Origin: Aptenodytes patagonicus
Taxonomy: Eukaryota > Chordata > Aves > Sphenisciformes > Spheniscidae
DNA length: 64,000 bases
Assembly (NCBI RefSeq): GCF_965638725.1
Contig: NW_027472020.1
Span: forward strand, 186,001-250,000
Direction: 5' to 3'
Shown piece after piece: positions 1-19,930 of this stretch. Made by a program: the position numbers and the translations under genes. How positions within the stretch are numbered: position 1 is the stretch's first letter; every line of letters starts with the position of its first letter. Below the pieces are notes generated by a model. That model did no database searches and was not told the DNA's origin. It saw nothing but the letters and a program-made list of their open reading frames with translations.

Positions 1-185
1 AGAGAGCGACGAGGTCTCCCCTCAGCCTCCTTCTCTCCAGGCTAAAGAAGCCCAGTTCCCTCAGCCGCTCCTCAGCAGGCTTGTTCCCCAGACCCTTCCC
101 CAGCTCCGTTGCCCTTCTCTGGACACGCTCCAGCACCTCGACGTCCTTCTTGTAGCGAGGGGCCCAAAACTGAAGACAGCCTCGG
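1..185 (-). mobile_element. CR1 LINE fragment, minus strand (cut by window start)
   Basis: On the minus strand this reads as standard avian CR1 sequence upstream of the 3' UTR: the phrases for a GGCCCCTCGCTACAAGAAGG-type stretch and for CTGGAGCGTGTCCAGAGAAG. It is the same insertion seen complete at 19423-19930. The left part lies outside the window. Confidence 0.85.
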
Positions 186-760
186 AGGGCGGGCCCTCAG
201 CGCCTGACAGCGCAGGCTGCGGCAGGGGCTGGGCCGGGCCGCCGCCATGACAACCGCCCCCTCCCCCTGGAACGCTCCCCCACTTCAGCCCAGAGCCTTC
301 CCCGGCCGGCACGGCGACAGCCAATCGGCTGCCGCCGCGGGAAGCGCCGCCAATCGGAGCCGGGCGTGCCCTGCCCAATCCCAGCGCCGCTCTCGGGAGG
401 CCGGCAGAGAGGCGGGAAAGCCCTGAGGGGAGGGACCCGCCCCCGGCTGCGGCCCGTCCGGCCCGGGCCCGTGCGGCCCCCGCGGCTTCTGCCGGGCCCC
501 TCCGCGTCCCCGGGGCAGCCGGGGGGAGGAAGGCCCTGGCGCTTCCCGGCCGGTGTCACCCCAAGGAGCGCGGGACCTCCCGCCACGCGGAGCAGCGAGG
601 GAGGCGCCCGGTGCCCTCACGATGTCTGCGGCGGGGGGAGGTGAGGAAGCAAAGCGCGTCCGGGCTCGGCGCCCTCGGCTCAGCCTCAGGCCGCGACGGG
701 AGCCGAGGGGCTCTTCCGCTGCTGGGAGCCGCCCGAGGCAGCTGCCAGGTACCTGCCTGA
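186..760 (+). promoter_or_regulatory. CpG-island promoter with three CCAAT boxes, unit 1
   Basis: Very GC- and CpG-rich block. Three forward CCAAT boxes lie at 321-325, 350-354 and 375-379, spaced 29 and 25 bases, as in NF-Y-type promoters. An E2F-like GGCGGGAAA is at 411-419 and a GC-box stretch (CCCGCCCCCGG) follows. An ATG in a fair context (CACGATGTC) is at 622. By eye the block is unchanged in all four units. The regulated gene is not established. Confidence 0.7.
622..640 (+). CDS. Candidate orphan first coding exon (MSAAGG), unit 1
   Basis: ATG at 622 begins Met-Ser-Ala-Ala-Gly-Gly and reaches a strong donor (GAG|GTGAGG) after 19 bases, giving a phase-1 junction. It sits about 240 bases downstream of the CCAAT cluster, where a first exon would be expected. 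No partner exon was identified. Joining it to the first SI-like exon (phase 0) would break the frame. Exon 2 of the CCDC81-like gene is phase 1, so that join is allowed, but it lies more than 10 kb away. The equivalent ATGs are at 20367, 36964 and 53589. This is an inference from context only. Confidence 0.35.
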
Positions 761-1790
761 GCTAGTTCGCCCGTTTGGGGCGGGAGGTGTCTGCTCTGGG
801 ACCCGCCTGGGACTCCCCCCAGGTACGGGGCGGCTTTGGCGGCCCTCATCTGAAAGGCGCACGTGTCCGGGGTGGCAGCCCGGGAGCCCTGCCCTGTCGA
901 GACCCCAGGTAGCGTGCCTCCTCCAGGAGGAAGCTCCAACTGCATGCAGCCACCTGGGACTCCGGCTGGGCGGAAAGCGAAGGTGGTTTGCATCTGGTGG
1001 AAGGACCCCCCCAGGCCAGGCGGCTGTCTGGGACCGCTGCGAGGTAGCAGCAGCGCAGGTCGGTTTGCCTCATCCGGGAAGGAGCTGACATCCCGCCTGT
1101 GCACCGGGAGGGAGCTCGTCCGTGGTGGTTCCTCCGGTGGTTTTGTGTCCTCGTGGGCGAAGCGCTCAGCCTCCGCGGCCGCAAAGTATTTCTAGTGGTG
1201 CCCGGCCTGGTTTCTCTGCGCAGAGACCTACCCCCGGTGCAGAGTCGCTGCCCAGTTGTCGTTGCCTCCACTGGCAGGCTGTGATTGTGGGAGCTCTGAT
1301 GGCAGGTCGCTGACTGGGGGGCTGCAGGGCCCGCTGCCCAAGTTGGTTTTCGGTGGCGTATAGTTAGCTCCGTTTCAGAGGGACTCTGCGCAAAGGGGGA
1401 CCCAAGTAGATTTGCGTCTGCGTGCGAGTCGCCTCGCTCCTGGGAAGCAGCTGAGGATTTCTCCCTGGTAGATCCCCAGTGCGGCTGTCCCCCCGGAGTG
1501 AAAATCTCATCCCAGGTGACAGCCCACTTGACTTGCCAGGCAGTTGCTGGAGCTATTTTAAAATTTACACAGAAACTGTGTTCCCAGGTAGCAGCCTGGG
1601 ACTCCTAGAAGGTACCTACCTGAAAAGTTTCTCTCCTGTTGCAAGAAGGACCATGGTTAGTAGTGGCTCAGGCTTCCTGCCAGGCTTCCTGGCCTGTCTT
1701 TTTGGCCACCTCAGGAGGGAGTAGAACTCTTGGGTTCTAGATTCCTCCAAGGTAGCTACCGGTGGAGTTTTGTGTATGCTGCAGTCAGGC
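745..1790. repeat. Degenerate repeat-like block, unit 1
   Basis: About 1 kb with recurring short phrases: CCAGGTAGC or CCAGGTACC near 750, 820, 905, 1588 and 1607, and CTGGGACTCC near 808, 953 and 1597. This suggests a much-decayed tandem array with units of very roughly 70-100 bases. It may instead be decayed non-coding sequence of the CpG-island gene. No convincing ORF was seen. Equivalent blocks: 20490-21535, 37087-38127 and 53712-54757. Confidence 0.35.
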
Positions 1791-1792
1791 CC

Positions 1793-11362
<9,570 letters not shown>

Positions 11363-11587
11363 AATGCCTGCAAAGAACACTGGCCGTAGAGTTGAACTTT
11401 CTCATCTTCGCAAGTTGTTTTTCCCTCTGCTTCTGCCTCTTTGACTTCCTAAAATACTTTGCACTATAAACATGTACAGTCAGTTTGTATTAAGTTATTA
11501 TGTGCAGAAAGGAGTCGTGGTTTGGTGTTGACCCTGGCTAACTACACGCTGTCCTCATAAAACGGAATTTGGTTTTGGGCACAAGTA

Positions 11588-12192
11588 TAAACTGGGAGAG
11601 GAGTGGCGGGAGAGCAGACCTGCAGAAAGGGATCTGGGGGTCCTGCTCAACGGGAGGCAGCAGTGTGCCCAGGCAGCCAAGAAAATTGTGTGCAGTTCTG
11701 GGTCCCACCATTTAAGAAGGATGTGAAGGTCCTCGAATGTGTCCAGAGGAGGGCAACAAAGGTGGAAGGCATGTCCTCTGAGGAGCAGCGGAGGACTCTG
11801 GGTTTGTCTTGTTTGGGGAGGAGGCTGAGGGCAACCGCATTGCGCTCTACAGCTTCCTGAGGAGGGACATGGAGAGGGAGGTGCCCCTGGGATCCAGGGG
11901 CAGGACACCTGGGAATGGGTCAAAGCTGCGCCAGGGGAGGTTCAGACTTGACATGAGGAATCATTTCTTTACCGAGAGGGTGTTCAAACCCTGGAACAGG
12001 CTTCCTGGAGAGGTGGTCGATGCCCCAAGCCTGTCAGTGTTTAAGAGGCATTTGGACAACACCCTTATTAACATGCTTTAACTTTTGGTCAGCCCTGGAG
12101 TGGTCAAGCAGTTGGTCTAGAGGATTGTTGTAGCTCAATTCCAACTGAAAAATATTCCGTTCCGTTCCATTCCATTCCATTCCGTTCCCCTG
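11588..12192 (+). mobile_element. CR1 LINE 3' fragment, plus strand, unit 1 only
   Basis: Plus-strand CR1 3' region: GCAGTTCTGGGTCCCACCAT, GTGTCCAGAGGAGGGCAAC, then CTGGAGTGGTCAAGCAGTTG near the end. It ends in a run of ATTCC/GTTCC pentamers (about 12157-12188), the usual short tail of one CR1 group. It lies about 225 bases past the SI-like stop, in sequence absent from the other units. Confidence 0.85.
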
Positions 12193-12379
12193 CCTTGTGC
12201 ATGTGCTTCTGATCTTGCATGTGGCTGATAGGGCAGGATCAGGCCCCTGGCTTGTGCACATGGTTGTGGTGTCACGTTTTTCTGTTTAGCTGATTGGTCA
12301 AGATCAGGCCCTTTGCTTTTGCAGCTGCTTGTGATGTTACAGGTGGTTGAGTAGCTGATAGGGCAGGAGCGGGTACCTG
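12193..12379. repeat. Three diverged ~60-base tandem units, unit 1 only
   Basis: Three unequal copies at about 12193-12249, 12251-12315 and 12316-12379. Each begins CTTGTGCA or CTTTTGCA and contains GCTGAT(A/T)GG followed by CAGGAGC- or CAGGCCC-like phrases. The copies are strongly diverged. Confidence 0.55.
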
Positions 12380-12395
12380 CAATGGTTTGGCGAAT

Positions 12396-12445
12396 GGATG
12401 GATGGATGGACGGATGTTTTGATGGATGGACGGATGAATTGGAAG
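12396..12445. repeat. GGAT tetranucleotide microsatellite, unit 1 only
   Basis: Imperfect (GGAT)n run with GGAC variants, directly after the three ~60-base units. Confidence 0.85.
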
Positions 12446-13816
12446 GTTGGAGTGATTGAGCAAAACTTGCAGCTCTTGTCACTCCAGGTCCAGCCTGCTC
12501 CTGAATTTCAAACCCTGGGAAAATGCTAAAGAGAGTGCCTTATGCCTCTTTGTCTCCTGGGCGCACCAGGAGTGCCCTGTTGGGTCCCTCCATGGCAAAT
12601 GGTGACAGAGAGGCGATAAGAAAAATATTCCTGCGCCCTGAACATCTTCATCATAAAAGCAGAAGTGTCTTTTCAAGCAAGGCTTTTCTGCCACAACTTG
12701 GTATTTTATGAAAATAGCAAACGGGGACGGTGCTGGAAAAGGCAGAGGCTGAAGGTTTTAGCCATCGTTGGCGCTCCTCTGTAGAGCTCATTGGGAAAAC
12801 ACAGAGTTTGATCTCTATTTGCCCCATGCCCCAGCTTCTAACCGTAGAAATACACCATGTTCCCACACACAGTGGGTTGTGTCTCCTTGTACAAAGGGGA
12901 ATTCAGCCCCATTGAGCATGCCTGATTTACGCCACGTGCATCCGGGAAGGAGGTGATGTGTGCTTGAGGCTTCCTGCGATGCCCGGCATTTGGGCTGATG
13001 CCCACCGCGTGGTGTAAGCCAGCACTGAGAGAGGAAGTCAGATTGGATCTTCCTTGTGCGGGCAGTGGGCAGGCTCCAGAGTCTTGGAAATCACCCACTT
13101 CCCAGGGCTGATTTGCACCCTCTGGCCCAAGGGCGTGGTGGTTAGCTTCTGCAATGCTCCTGTGCTGGGGTGGGCTGTCTACTCTTCTTTGGAAGCAGAT
13201 GCCCGACGAAGGGGGTCTGATCCCCAGGGTGGTTTGCCGTGTAAACGTGACCCCCTCATCACACCCCTCCTGCCCATGTTTCTCTCCCCAAGACATCAGC
13301 CCTCTACAGATGCAAGCCAGAAGGTAGAAGGTATCAACCGTACAGACACTAGATGTATTTATTGGACCTGGACAGCCAACACAAGGCAAGCCAGAGGGGC
13401 AAGGAATGGATCTGGGCATGTGTCCTCCTCCCCGACCCTTTCTCCTTCAGTTGGACCACACAGCCCAGAGATTAAAGCCCAAGATGCAGGGGTCCCCCAA
13501 AGGAGGCTGAATTTCAGCTGCAAATAAGAACCAGGTATAACGGGAACATTATGGGATTATCGGTGAGATAGAGCAGAGGCGCACACACAAAAACACAAGC
13601 ACAGGCTTTGGGAAGGAGCATGGAGCCCGGCTCCGAAAATGAAAACCCACAGTGACTGCTCCCACACGAAAGGTGCCAGGACTGCAAGCTGTTGCTGGCC
13701 CTCACCTTCCCTTGGCAGCTCTTCCACTGCCCCACAAACACTGGGGCTCTGAGCTTGCCTAGATACCTCACTGTGATGACGTTCTCTCTGAGCTTCGCCA
13801 GAATCCAGCTTTCCAG
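12446..13816. other. Anonymous spacer, unit 1 only
   Basis: About 1.4 kb with no recognisable gene. Several ORFs are open on both strands but show no domain, splice logic or conserved counterpart. The first exon of the CCDC81-like gene, which in units 2 and 3 lies about 220 bases before exon 2, was not found here. Confidence 0.5.
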
Positions 13817-16800
13817 AGTGAACAGCCGTCTGGGCTGCGGTGGCCAGCTACGTCCAACAACAGTTCCTGCTGTGCCAGGTGGGGCAGCACCCACATCCTC
13901 CTTGTCCCCCCCAGAGAAGTGGGCAGTCCCCATGGCCCTGGGGCATGGCCTGCAGTTACACTTCCCCTCCTCAGAAAGCCCACCCCATAAGTCCCCGCTG
14001 GGGGACAAGCAGGGCTCGTGCAAGGGTGGTATCACCTCCGGCAGGTGGTATTGTACCGCAGGGCTGATCCCGGTTGCTGGAGACCCCTGGATGCCCTCGG
14101 GCTGCTTCTGCCCTGACTCCAGCACTGCTTTTTCGGGGCAGGGGAAAGGGAAGGAGAGGGCTCGGCAGCTCCTCCTTAAAGCTCTCCCCACTGCCCTGGC
14201 TCGTGTCTCTGAACAGCAGGAGCGGGCAGGGTCTGGTCCAAAGCACCGTCCCTGGACAGGGCCGCTCCCAGCTCTTCCCTCCAGCCAGTCCCTCACTCTG
14301 CAGCCCTTGCCTTCTCTCCTGCTCCAGGGAGTCCGAATTCCAACCCTCGGCTCCTTCGACGCTGTCCCCCAGTGGATCCAGGCTGGGAACGAGGCCGTGA
14401 TTATCCAGAGGCCCGTCTTTCGCCTGGCCAGGAACCTGGCGGTTGTCCACAACCTGATGGACGACAAGGACTACCTGCCCGGTAAGACGTCGGATTTAAA
14501 CCCTGGCTGGTTGCAGGGTCGTTTCATCCCTGCCCTGGGTCTGAGATGCTCCGCTAAAGCAACTCCCTCTCTGCAGAGCAGGCCCAAAAATGTTTTTTTT
14601 TTTCCTGGGGGGGGCGATGCGATGACTGCAGTAAGCAGCCCTTGGGAAACGCCTGTGGAAAGGCCACTGGGCGAGCGCCTCCATCCCCTTCCTGTGCTTT
14701 TCCAGGCGATAAGGAGCTGGAGCCTCTGAAATACGCCAAGGTGGCCACGGACGCCTCTGTGTCCCGGCGAAAAGTGGAGGGCTGCATCCTAGGCGTCACG
14801 TCCCTCCTCTCTCACTGCCTGGGGAAGGGGGCGAACGTTGCCCTCGTCCTGAGGAACGTTGGGGTGCTCCTCATCGAAGGCAGGAGAGTGGAAATGAAAT
14901 TCTACTATGACTTCCTGGAGACCTTGTCTGGGAAGGAGAACCTGGCAAAAGCTGTTTTCAAGGTGAGCATTTCGGTTTCGCTGTGGTGCGGGCACTCCCG
15001 CGGCAGTGTTGTGGCGATGCTCACGCGTGGCCCGGCCGGGATGCGGTCATCCCACTTGAGCGAGGCGAGACCTACGGTCCTAACAACTCCCCCTGCCTCA
15101 GGCTCCTCCGATTCGGAGCGCCTCGGCCGTGCAGAGGGCATCCTGCCATCTTTGCGGTCCTCCCTTGCAGGTCCCCTGGCTGCTGGACATGCTGGTGTCC
15201 CGGGTGGCACCCGCGGCCTCACTGAGTGTTTCCGGCCGCGTCATCCTCTTTCCCGAGTGAGTACGTTGGCAGCCGCAGCCGCTGGTTGGTGCAGACGCTC
15301 AAGGTAGCATTTGCTCCTTGTGACCACGGATGTCCTCCCATGGGGACAACTAGGCAGCGGTTCTTGTTGGCGTCCCCAGGTCGTAGTCGGTTCCACGAGG
15401 CAGATCTGATGGGAAAGACAGAGGAATTTAGGCGACATTTTCTTCCCGTGGCGGCCAGGGCTTCTTTGCCAGGGGACTCCATTTCCCAGGCCTGTCCTTG
15501 GGGATGGGGCACAGCAGACGTTGGAAAAACACGGTAGACTTGGGGAAAAGAACGGCCTTTACGGCCCTTCCAAAGTCTGCCCGTCAGCAGGTGATTGCGG
15601 CGAGCGAGTGCTGGTGGTGCTCTGGGTCACGTCGGCGTCTTCTCCTTGTTGCCAGGTTTGAAACGGAGCTTGTGGCCGAGCCGCTGCCCAGGCCTCTTCT
15701 CAAGACCTCGAGGCGAGTCCCCGGCGGGGACAAGCAGATGAGAAGGGAGGGTTTGCCACATCTCGGGCAAGGCACGAAAGGTAAAGCAGCTCCCGGCTCC
15801 TTTCCACGGCACGGGCAACCAAGTTCTGTCGTCGGGTGGGGAAAAGCACCGGCGTTGCGGGTCAAAAGGCTCCGACTTGGGCCAAAGCTTCATGCCAGCT
15901 CAGCCCAGCCTTTTCTCCCGACGACTCGTCGGCTTCACCGAAACGGAGCCCTGGGGTGGGACGTGCCCAAGGGTACGGTGGGAGGATGGTGATCCAAGGC
16001 CCTCTCCTCCCCCCTCAGAAGTGACCCCACCAAAAGTGTCCCTGTCACCTCCCCGGCATCACCCAGCCCCCTCAGTCCCAACCCGGGCGCTGATGAGGCG
16101 ATTGCAAAAGCACGTTGGAAGTGGGGAACCGGGGCAAGCGCCGGTGCTGGGGAGGGTGCCGGGCCTCTGGAGACAGTGGATGGGAGGGGGAGCAGAACGG
16201 CCCTCTCGGATGCTTTGGAAAGAGGCCTGAGCAGCGCTGCCTGTCACCGGGGCCGGCAGCGTCCCGGCGACGCTATTCTGACGAGGTCTCTCCTTCCTGT
16301 TTCCAGTGGGATTCCCTGGTTTTCCCTTTCCAGCTAGTCCAAGCTCGAGAAATGATGAGATACCACCGTTCTGGGAAATCAGGGGGAAGAGGAGGAGGAG
16401 GAGAAGCTCTCGGGTCAGGTGAGGCTCAGGGCTGGTGTCTGCACGGGCTCCTTTTGCCCAGAGAGGCGGTCACTGCCCCATCCCGGGAAACGTTCAAGGT
16501 CAGGTTGGAGGGGGCCTCTGAGCGACCTGATCTAGTCGAAGACGGCCCTGCTCCTCGCAGGGAGGCTTGGACTAGACGACCTTCAGAAGCCCCTTCCAAC
16601 CCAAAGTCTTCTGTGATTCTGTGATTTCCTGACCCGGCAAGAGCCCGTTGCCCAGCCCCAAACACTCGCTGCCCATCGCCGCTCAACAGTGGTGACAGCA
16701 GCGCCCGGAGGGGCGGGCTGGGGCTGCCGGGAGCCCCCTGTTTCACAGGGCTGCTTCCTCTCGGGCCCTTCAGGAGAGCCCCAGCGTGGCCTCCTGAGCT

Positions 16801-17322
16801 GTGCACGGGGACAGCCGTGCGGCAGCCGAGGGTCCTGGCTCAGGGGGTTTCCTCAGCCGAGCCGCCGGCGGCTGCACAAAGAGGCGCGTGGCTCGCGAGG
16901 GCGGGATGTGGCGACAAACCCATCGACCTCCTCAGGTTAGACCTCTCCCATTGTGTCCTTCCAGGCAGTGGCGGGTCATCCCAGGCGGTTCCCCTGGAAA
17001 AAAGCAGCCTGCCACCGGCCAACCCAAGGGCAAACCCGCGCCCACCGGCCGAGCACCAAGGCAGAGCCGAGCGCAGGCAGCAGAACTTCAGAGCTATGGA
17101 GGAGGAGGAGGAGGAGGAGGACTAGCGGAGAAAATCCTCGCTGAAATCGCCACGACGCAGACGGCGAAAGCCAAGCCCTCCCACGCTCAGGAAGTGGCGA
17201 CCTTCGTAACACCCGTAATAGCTGTCTTATCGGTAACGAGCTCTGAGGCCAGCCTGCGCGAGGAGCCCGCCTACGAGGTTCTCGGGCAGCCGCTGCTGAG
17301 ACCAAGATGGAGAAAACTGTGA
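13817..17322 (+). pseudogene. CCDC81-like gene copy, 5'-defective, unit 1
   Basis: Exons 2-9 match the open copies in units 2 and 3: 13817-13878, 14328-14481, 14706-14962, 15171-15256, 15656-15780, optional 16019-16120, 16307-16418 and 16965-17322 (TGA). Exons 3-6 encode the same HU-type domains (GVRIPTLGSF, IIQRPVF, VEGCILGVTSLLSHCL, IEGRRVEMKFYYDFLETLSG, VPWLLDMLVSRVAP). Exon 1 and its promoter are absent, and exon 2 has TGA where the others have CGA, together with several other changes (HK to CQ at its end). A product could arise only from an unknown alternative 5' exon joined after exon 2. Exons 3-9 stay open, and the exon 8 and exon 9 length differences from unit 2 are multiples of three (3 and 6 bases). 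It may be a young pseudogene. Confidence 0.75.
16457..16624 (+). mobile_element. CR1 3'-end fragment in CCDC81-like intron, unit 1
   Basis: Plus-strand CR1 tail: CGTTCAAGGTCAGGTTGGAG, CTGATCTAGTCGAAGACG, CCTTCCAACCCAAAG, then TGTGATTCTGTGATT. It lies between exons 8 and 9. The same insertion is at 33561-33728 and 50168-50335, so it predates the tandem duplication. Confidence 0.88.
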
Positions 17323-17536
17323 ACTTCAGTCCTGAGAGATTCTGGCCAGTGCCGGAATAATCTCAGAAGTCTGTATTCTGGACGCGGAGCGCTGAGGCCC
17401 GCACGCTCGAGGCACCCCTCGACGAACACCTCTGTTTTGGTGCAAGCGGCTCGAGGCGATGCCTTGCGCTGAAGACGAGCTCAGCGCTCCCTCGGCTGGA
17501 GAGGCCCCACCTGGAGGGATCGGGGAAAAAGAGATG

Positions 17537-17542
17537 AATAAA
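17537..17542 (+). other. Polyadenylation signal AATAAA, CCDC81-like unit 1
   Basis: AATAAA about 215 bases after the exon 9 stop, followed by a GT/T-rich stretch near 17565. It supports exon 9 as the last exon. Counterparts are at 34635 and 51221. Confidence 0.75.
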
Positions 17543-18487
17543 AACACAAAGAAGTTGCAAAAGGGCGTTGACTTTTTTTGAATTGTTCGCAACCGGAACG
17601 GGGGAGAAGGGTTTTTTACGGTTGGCTCTGAGATCAGCCAAGCAGGGCCATCTGAGGGACCTTCCCTCGTGACCTCTTCCATCCAAAGGACCTTCTCCAT
17701 GGCCGCTATGGAAAGGAAGGTGGTTTTGCGGGCAAGAGAGGGCAGCCAGGCACTTGGAGCAATGTTGTGAAGAACTGAAGATCCCTGGCGGGGAAAGGAG
17801 AGGATGCAAGTGCAGCTGGGGAGGCATGGAGGGCACGTACGTGCAGGGGCAGCGGAGGCCACCTAAGCTTACGCCCAGGGCCATAAGGGACCGGGGAAGG
17901 AAAGAGAGCAAGGCTGAGCCCAGCTCCGCTGGCCTGGACTTTCTATTTCCACCTGGGGTAGAGCCAGGGCTCTCTACTATCCTATTTATCTCCCAGATGA
18001 CCCAATTTATATCCAGTTTCTACCTCTACTTATGAAATCCTCCAGGTAGGTGCCCTGTTTGGCCATCCCGTGGGCCACCCACGCTGACAGAAGGTCCACC
18101 TCCAGTCCCAGCACGGTGGCACTCGCGTCCCCTGCTGTTTCCTGGCATTTTCCTCCTTGCCCAAATCCATCCTATGCAACCCAGGAACCAAACCGTCCTT
18201 ACGGGAAGCTTCTGCTTAGGACCCCCTCCAGCATCGGGGGGGAAGGGGCCACCCTGATGCCGCCCTAAAGATGCAGTCCCTGACCTTGAGCAAAGGTTGT
18301 TCCTGAGGACACTGGCGCGAGCGAGTGATGAGGGTCTGCAAAGCTGAATTTCACTTTGCAGGGGCAGATCTTTCTGCACCGGTTTGCAAGAGGGTGCCAG
18401 GCTGGGAATTGGAAGACCTTGTTGAAGGGCCAAAATGGAGAGACCTACCCAGAACCAGGAGCTCAGTGTGGGGGTGAGATGTGTCTC
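17543..18487. other. Anonymous spacer after CCDC81-like gene, unit 1
   Basis: About 0.95 kb without a recognised gene. It is conserved in units 2 and 3 at 34641-35602 and 51227-52205. An ORF at 17754-18035 stays open in all three, but such recent copies would keep any ORF open, so this is not taken as coding. Confidence 0.5.
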
Positions 18488-18513
18488 TAGGGTGTATATA
18501 CATATATACACCC
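18488..18513. repeat. Perfect 11-base palindrome, unit 1
   Basis: Arms AGGGTGTATAT (18488-18498) and ATATACACCCT (18503-18513) are exact reverse complements around the 4-base loop ACAT. The sequence is unchanged in unit 2 (35603-35628). In unit 3 it is replaced by a (TA)14 run. Confidence 0.9.
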
Positions 18514-18529
18514 TACATGTAGGGTTCAA

Positions 18530-19115
18530 ATCCTTACTACAGGACACAAAACCTAATTTCCCGGTCCAAAGCCTCATTTTTAGGCTACAAAGCCACAACT
18601 GGCTGTGCAAAGCCTCATTTATACAATCCCAACTCTTATTTTCAAAGTCCCAAGTCCTCGGTTTTAGATCCAGACTCTCATATTAAGTTACCAAAGTCTC
18701 ATTTATGTGGTCCAAAGCCCCATCTTGAAGGCCCAAACCCTCATTTTGAGGGGCCAAATACTGATTTGTAGGGTCTAAACCCTCTTTCTGGGGAACAAAG
18801 GCTCGGGTTTAGGGACCAAAGCTTTAGTTGGAGGCTCCAACGCCTCATTTGTAAGACCCAGGTCTGTCTTTCAGAGTCCAAAATCTCTTTTTATTGTCCA
18901 AATCCTTGTTTTTTGTTTCTGACGCCAAATTCTGAGGGTCCAAAGTCTCATTTTTAGGGCCCAAGGCCTCCTTTTTAGGGTTCTGCGCCTCTTTTCTTTT
19001 AGAGTCCAATTCTCAATTTTTAGGGCCCAAAGCCTCATATTTCATTTGAAGCCACAATTTTCACTTTTAGCGCCCAAAGCCTCATTTTCAGGATCCCTCC
19101 CCTCATTTTAAGGGT
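18530..19115 (+). repeat. Degenerate ~25-base minisatellite, unit 1
   Basis: Many diverged units of the type CCAAAGCCTCATTTTTAGGG, such as GGTCCAAAGCCTCATTTTTA near 18560 and GGGCCCAAAGCCTCATATTT near 19023. Unit length is about 25 bases and varies. It is too diverged for a CRISPR array and lies in vertebrate-type DNA. Counterparts are at 35645-36230 and 52256-52857. Confidence 0.85.
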
Positions 19116-19422
19116 CTCAGTGTCACTGGTGGCATCATCCAGGGCTGCCCTTTATCCTTCTCGGACAGCTCTAAGCTTCCACAAAGCACAGCCCTTCTTT
19201 CCAGGGCCGGGCTGTCCTTTCGTTCGTTTTACTTCAGCACAAACACTACCAGAGCCTGCGGCCACGCTCCAGTACCTCATCGCACCTCAGCCCCTGCTGT
19301 GAACTAACATGGACAGTCACACCGTTAACGCGCTCTCCTGCCGTAAAGACCAGCTGATAGGATAGTTTGGGAAGGGAATTTCCCTCACGCTTCCCGGAGC
19401 AAACTCGCAGCGCTGTGCGTGA
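19116..19422. other. Anonymous spacer before short CR1
   Basis: About 300 bases between the minisatellite and the short CR1, with nothing recognised. Much of it is kept in units 2 and 3 at 36231-36452 and 52858-53077, where it stops at the 516-base deletion. Confidence 0.5.
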
Positions 19423-19930
19423 GAATCATAGAATCATTAAGGTTGGAAAAGACCTCTAAGATCATCGAGTCGAACCGTCAACCCACCACCACCGTGCCCG
19501 CTAAACCATGTCCCTCAGCGCCGCATCTACACGTCTTTTAAATACCTCCAGGGATGGGGACTCAACCACTTCCCTGGGCAGCCTGTTCTAGTGCTTGACA
19601 ACGCTTCCAGTGAAGGAATTTTTCCCCATGTCCAATCTAAACCTCCCCTGGCGCAGCTCGAGGCCGTTTCCTCTCATCCTGTCGCTTGTTACCTGGGAGA
19701 AGAGACCGACCCCCCCCTCGCTACAACCTCCTTGCAGGTGGTTGTAGAGAGCGACGAGGTCTCCCCTCAGCCTCCTTCTCTCCAGGCTAAAGAAGCCCAG
19801 TTCCCTCAGCCGCTCCTCAGCAGGCTTGTTCCCCAGACCCTTCCCCAGCTCCGTTGCCCTTCTCTGGACACGCTCCAGCACCTCGACGTCCTTCTTGTAG
19901 CGAGGGGCCCAAAACTGAAGACAGCCTCGG
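19423..19930 (-). mobile_element. CR1 LINE 3' fragment, minus strand, at the unit 1/2 border
   Basis: On the plus strand it starts with AATCATAGAATCATTAAGGT, the reverse complement of the classic avian CR1 3' end, and runs to GGCCCAAAACTGAAGACAGC. The product read on the minus strand includes [20 protein letters not shown]. It is 5'-truncated. The borders of units 3 and 4 keep only its right-hand end (36452-36527 and 53077-53152). Confidence 0.92.

Noticed and set aside
197-586. Long ORFs on both strands in the CpG island, repeated in each unit
   Set aside because: GC-rich sequence has few stop codons. The ORFs are low-complexity, overlap each other in several frames, and are identical only because the units are.
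556-1104. 182-codon minus-strand ORF across the CpG island edge
   Set aside because: No domain, biased to Pro/Arg/Gly, and crosses what looks like promoter and repeat sequence.
13514-14467. 317-codon minus-strand ORF in unit 1
   Set aside because: Antisense to CCDC81-like exons 2 and 3 and their intron; no domain. Open by chance in GC-rich DNA.
13692-14729. 345-codon plus-strand ORF in unit 1
   Set aside because: Runs through splice sites and introns. Only the exon 3 portion (14328-14481) is real coding sequence.
17754-18035. 93-codon ORF kept open in three units
   Set aside because: Lies after the polyadenylation signal and has no start context or domain. The units are too similar for its openness to be informative.
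18530-19115. CRISPR-like array
   Set aside because: Units are diverged with no constant repeat/spacer pattern, and the DNA is clearly vertebrate.
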